DNA of 64,000 nucleotides, from positions 95,240 through 159,239 of the forward strand of contig NZ_JSFK01000021.1 of assembly GCF_000783395.1 (NCBI RefSeq), written 5' to 3'. Shown one piece after another: positions 61,952 to 64,000 of this stretch. Below the pieces are notes generated by a model, which made no database searches, was not told the origin of the DNA, and saw nothing but the letters and a program-made list of their open reading frames with translations. Source of the stretch: Pseudomonas chlororaphis (lineage in GTDB: Bacteria > Pseudomonadota > Gammaproteobacteria > Pseudomonadales > Pseudomonadaceae). The translations under genes were made by a program, and so were the position numbers. How positions within the stretch are numbered: position 1 is the stretch's first letter; the number at the start of each line of letters is the position of its first letter.

Positions 61952-64000
61952 ATGCTTCCAACCGATCGGCTGCTGGCCCTGAACAACAGCATCGGCCTGC
62001 TCGTTGTTGCTGCTTTGAATCCCGACGAGCCGGACTTCGAACACCTGATCCGCGAATTCCGCCTGTGTCTGAACCACTACGACGCCTGGGCCGAGCAGTT
62101 CTGGACAGGCACCGCGCTGGATGTCGAGCAGGTCTTCACCGTCGGCAACGACGTTCGCCTCAGCGCGCCGATCAAGTCGCGCCAACCGCTCAGTTCATCG
62201 GTGGTCATGTGCTCGGCCAGTGGGTCGCTGACGCTGGTGCACATGTTCGAGGCCGCGCGGTTCGTGCCGATTGGCGACACGCCGGTGACGCTCGAACCGG
62301 TGCTTGCCGATGTCGGCGGCGTGCTGACTTTCGGCGAGCCGCTGCGTTACACCATCGGCCCCAGCGGCATTCTGCAGGTGACCGATTGCGATCGGGGCCA
62401 GCGTTATCGCATCACCTTCTTTCCCGATGTGTCCACCGACCATGTGCGTGCGCTGTATGCCTCTTATGAGGGTGTCATTGCAGGCCTGGAGGGCTGGCTG
62501 CGCGCTGAGTGGGCAGGGTTTCAACCACAGTGGACGGAGTTTTCCAGCGCTGGATTTCTTGAGCGTTACGGTCAGTTGCAACAGGCCGACTGGCGTGGAT
62601 TCGAGAAAGCCCTGAACGGCGTTTGGGATGACATCAAACAGGTATTCGCCCTGCTCGCCGACTTGCAGGCCAACAGCGAAAAATTGCTGGAGTACCTCAG
62701 CGAGGCCGAGCTTGAGGCGTTGTTGAATGCCTCCAGCGACGCCATTGCCAACGGCTTGCTGGTCCTCAGTGACGAACCGTTGCTGTTCATTCATCTGGCC
62801 GCGTTTAGCAGTTGGCTGAAGATGCTGCCGCCGCAGTATCTGGCCGAAGTGGTGGCCGAGGTTCGGGCCGAGCTGCTGGTCAGTTTTCTGCTGATGGGGT
62901 TGTCGGGTGGCATCGGCGTGCCGGTGCGCTTGAGCAGCAAAGTGCTGGCGAAGATCAAGTCGCCGCGCGCGCGGGAATGGCTGGCGGCTTCGGCGTTGCG
63001 GCTGGCTGAGCTGACGTCCTCGGCGGATTTGACGCGGCATGCCAGCGTTTTGAAGCCGCTGATGCTCAATGTGCGTGACGTTGAGTTGAAACCGACACCG
63101 GCGATACCGCTGAACATTCGTCAGGCCGATTCGCTGGTGTTGACGGTGCCGAATCCGGCGCCTGTTGTGCGGGACAAGTCTGGCGCTTCGAGCCGGTTGC
63201 AACGGCATGAGCCTCACGACGATTCGCCGGATCAGGCGAGAAATCCCAACGGCGACAGCGCCGATTGCGTGCCCTTCACCTGCACCAATGGTTGCCCGGT
63301 GTCGATGGTCACCGGTGAAGAACTGCTGACCCTCACCGATGCGGTGCTCGATGGCGTGTTGCCGTTTGAGTTCACCCGGTTGTATCGCTCCAGCGCTGCT
63401 GAGATCGATGTCGGGCTGGGGTTTGGCTGGAGCCATTCGCTGGCGCATCGGCTGGAGTTTTTCGCTGATGAGGTTGTTTGGGTCGATCACGAAAACCGGC
63501 GTACCCGGTTTCCGTTGCCGAGCGTTGAAAGACCGGCGATTCACAACAGCCTGTCGCGGGCAGCGATTTTTCTGGGCGATGAACCGGAAGAACTGATCCT
63601 CGCGCTGGCCGGGGAAACGGCGCGGTTCTATCACTTTCGTGCGGGACGGCTGACAGCGATCAGCGATGCCTATGGCAATCGTCTGACAGTGCAGCGCGAT
63701 CGCTCTGACCGGGTGCAGCGACTGGACAACGGCGCCGGGCGTTCGCTGTTGTTGCGGTATGACCGGGCGCAGCTGCTGGGTGTGGATTACCAGGTGTTTC
63801 GCGACGGTGCCTGGGGCACTGAACAAGCGCTGGTCAGTTACCGCTACGACGCTTATCAGCACCTGATCGAAGCGACTAACGCCGTCGGTGACAGCGAGCG
63901 TTACGACTACGACGACGCCCACGTGATCTTGCAGCGGCAACTGGCCGGCGGCGCGAGTTTCTTTTGGGAGTGGGAGCGTTCGGGGAAAGCCGCTCGGTGT
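61952..64000 (+). CDS. RHS-family protein, N-terminal part (continues beyond window)
   Basis: An uninterrupted frame of 683 codons runs from ATG 61952 to the last base. Residues 1-430 are an unfamiliar N-terminal region with a hydrophobic stretch near 305-325 (LLVSFLLMGLSGGIGVPVRL). At about 445-485 the sequence CTNGCPVSMVTGEELLTLTD begins the DUF6531-type entry to the RHS shell, followed by FTRLYRSSA and GFGWSHSLAHRLEF. YGNRL and RYDYDDAH are RHS/YD-repeat segments. RHS proteins encapsulate a C-terminal toxin or effector; that part and any immunity gene lie outside the window. No PAAR or VgrG gene is next to it. Confidence 0.88.
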   Translation, partial: MLPTDRLLALNNSIGLLVVAALNPDEPDFEHLIREFRLCLNHYDAWAEQFWTGTALDVEQVFTVGNDVRLSAPIKSRQPLSSSVVMCSASGSLTLVHMFEAARFVPIGDTPVTLEPVLADVGGVLTFGEPLRYTIGPSGILQVTDCDRGQRYRITFFPDVSTDHVRALYASYEGVIAGLEGWLRAEWAGFQPQWTEFSSAGFLERYGQLQQADWRGFEKALNGVWDDIKQVFALLADLQANSEKLLEYLSEAELEALLNASSDAIANGLLVLSDEPLLFIHLAAFSSWLKMLPPQYLAEVVAEVRAELLVSFLLMGLSGGIGVPVRLSSKVLAKIKSPRAREWLAASALRLAELTSSADLTRHASVLKPLMLNVRDVELKPTPAIPLNIRQADSLVLTVPNPAPVVRDKSGASSRLQRHEPHDDSPDQARNPNGDSADCVPFTCTNGCPVSMVTGEELLTLTDAVLDGVLPFEFTRLYRSSAAEIDVGLGFGWSHSLAHRLEFFADEVVWVDHENRRTRFPLPSVERPAIHNSLSRAAIFLGDEPEELILALAGETARFYHFRAGRLTAISDAYGNRLTVQRDRSDRVQRLDNGAGRSLLLRYDRAQLLGVDYQVFRDGAWGTEQALVSYRYDAYQHLIEATNAVGDSERYDYDDAHVILQRQLAGGASFFWEWERSGKAARC

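Noticed and set aside
62195..63940. 581-codon minus-strand frame near the window end
   Set aside because: The plus-strand frame from 61952 encodes recognisable RHS sequence throughout; the minus frame is its shadow.

Overview
The window looks like a chromosomal segment of a fluorescent-group Pseudomonas. It is GC-rich, genes are densely packed, and it carries oprF-sigX-cmpX-crfX-cmaX, a MocR regulator, rmf, an acnD/prpF-type propionate operon and several families of short palindromic intergenic repeats typical of P. fluorescens-group genomes. The order nasS-nasT-nasA-kinase-nirB-nirD-nitrate reductase-cobA-oprF-sigX-cmpX-crfX-cmaX-rraA-hydrolase-ppsA-ppsR matches what I remember of P. aeruginosa. 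No tRNA, rRNA, CRISPR array, prophage or complete insertion sequence was seen.

Layout: (1) 1-7.6 kb, purine salvage and catabolism: the end of xdhA, then xdhB, xdhC, guaD, a GntR/FCD regulator and a BenE-family transporter. (2) 7.8-18.8 kb, housekeeping: yggL, dacB, a large membrane diguanylate cyclase, rlmL, rmf and pyrD, followed by the nitrate regulators nasS and nasT. (3) 19.1-28.9 kb, nitrate assimilation: an MFS nitrate transporter with a phosphatase/kinase fusion, then nirB-nirD-nitrate reductase-cobA. Each of these two operons is preceded by a -24/-12 (sigma-54) promoter, two tandem hexaloop hairpins and an intrinsic terminator, which is the layout expected for NasT (ANTAR) antitermination. 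(4) 29-38 kb, envelope and central metabolism: oprF, sigX, cmpX, crfX, cmaX, rraA, an alpha/beta hydrolase, ppsA and ppsR. (5) 38.3-40.7 kb, a divergent MocR regulator/EamA exporter pair. (6) 40.7-49.4 kb, the methylcitrate operon prpR-prpB-prpC-acnD-prpF-prpD on the minus strand, with a different repeat family in each of three gene gaps. (7) 49.7-52.7 kb, a compact three-gene operon: retropepsin-like protein, cysteine-free transglutaminase-fold 7-TM protein, RimK-like ATP-grasp ligase. (8) 53-56.2 kb, pabB, thrH, cysH. (9) 56.2-61.8 kb, an NCS1 permease and hydantoin/allantoin-type racemase behind a candidate sigma-54 promoter and a 16-bp palindrome, then LysR, SDR and HAD genes. (10) From 61,952 to the window edge, the first 683 codons of an RHS-family gene.

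Nitrogen supply is a recurring theme. Purines, nitrate and NCS1 substrates are all handled here, and four candidate sigma-54 promoters (16847, 19144, 22458, 56482) would tie the nitrate and NCS1 units to NtrC. The most rewarding stretches for follow-up are the two nitrate leaders with their linked PP2C/kinase fusion, the retropepsin/ATP-grasp trio, and the RHS gene, whose variable tip lies beyond the window.
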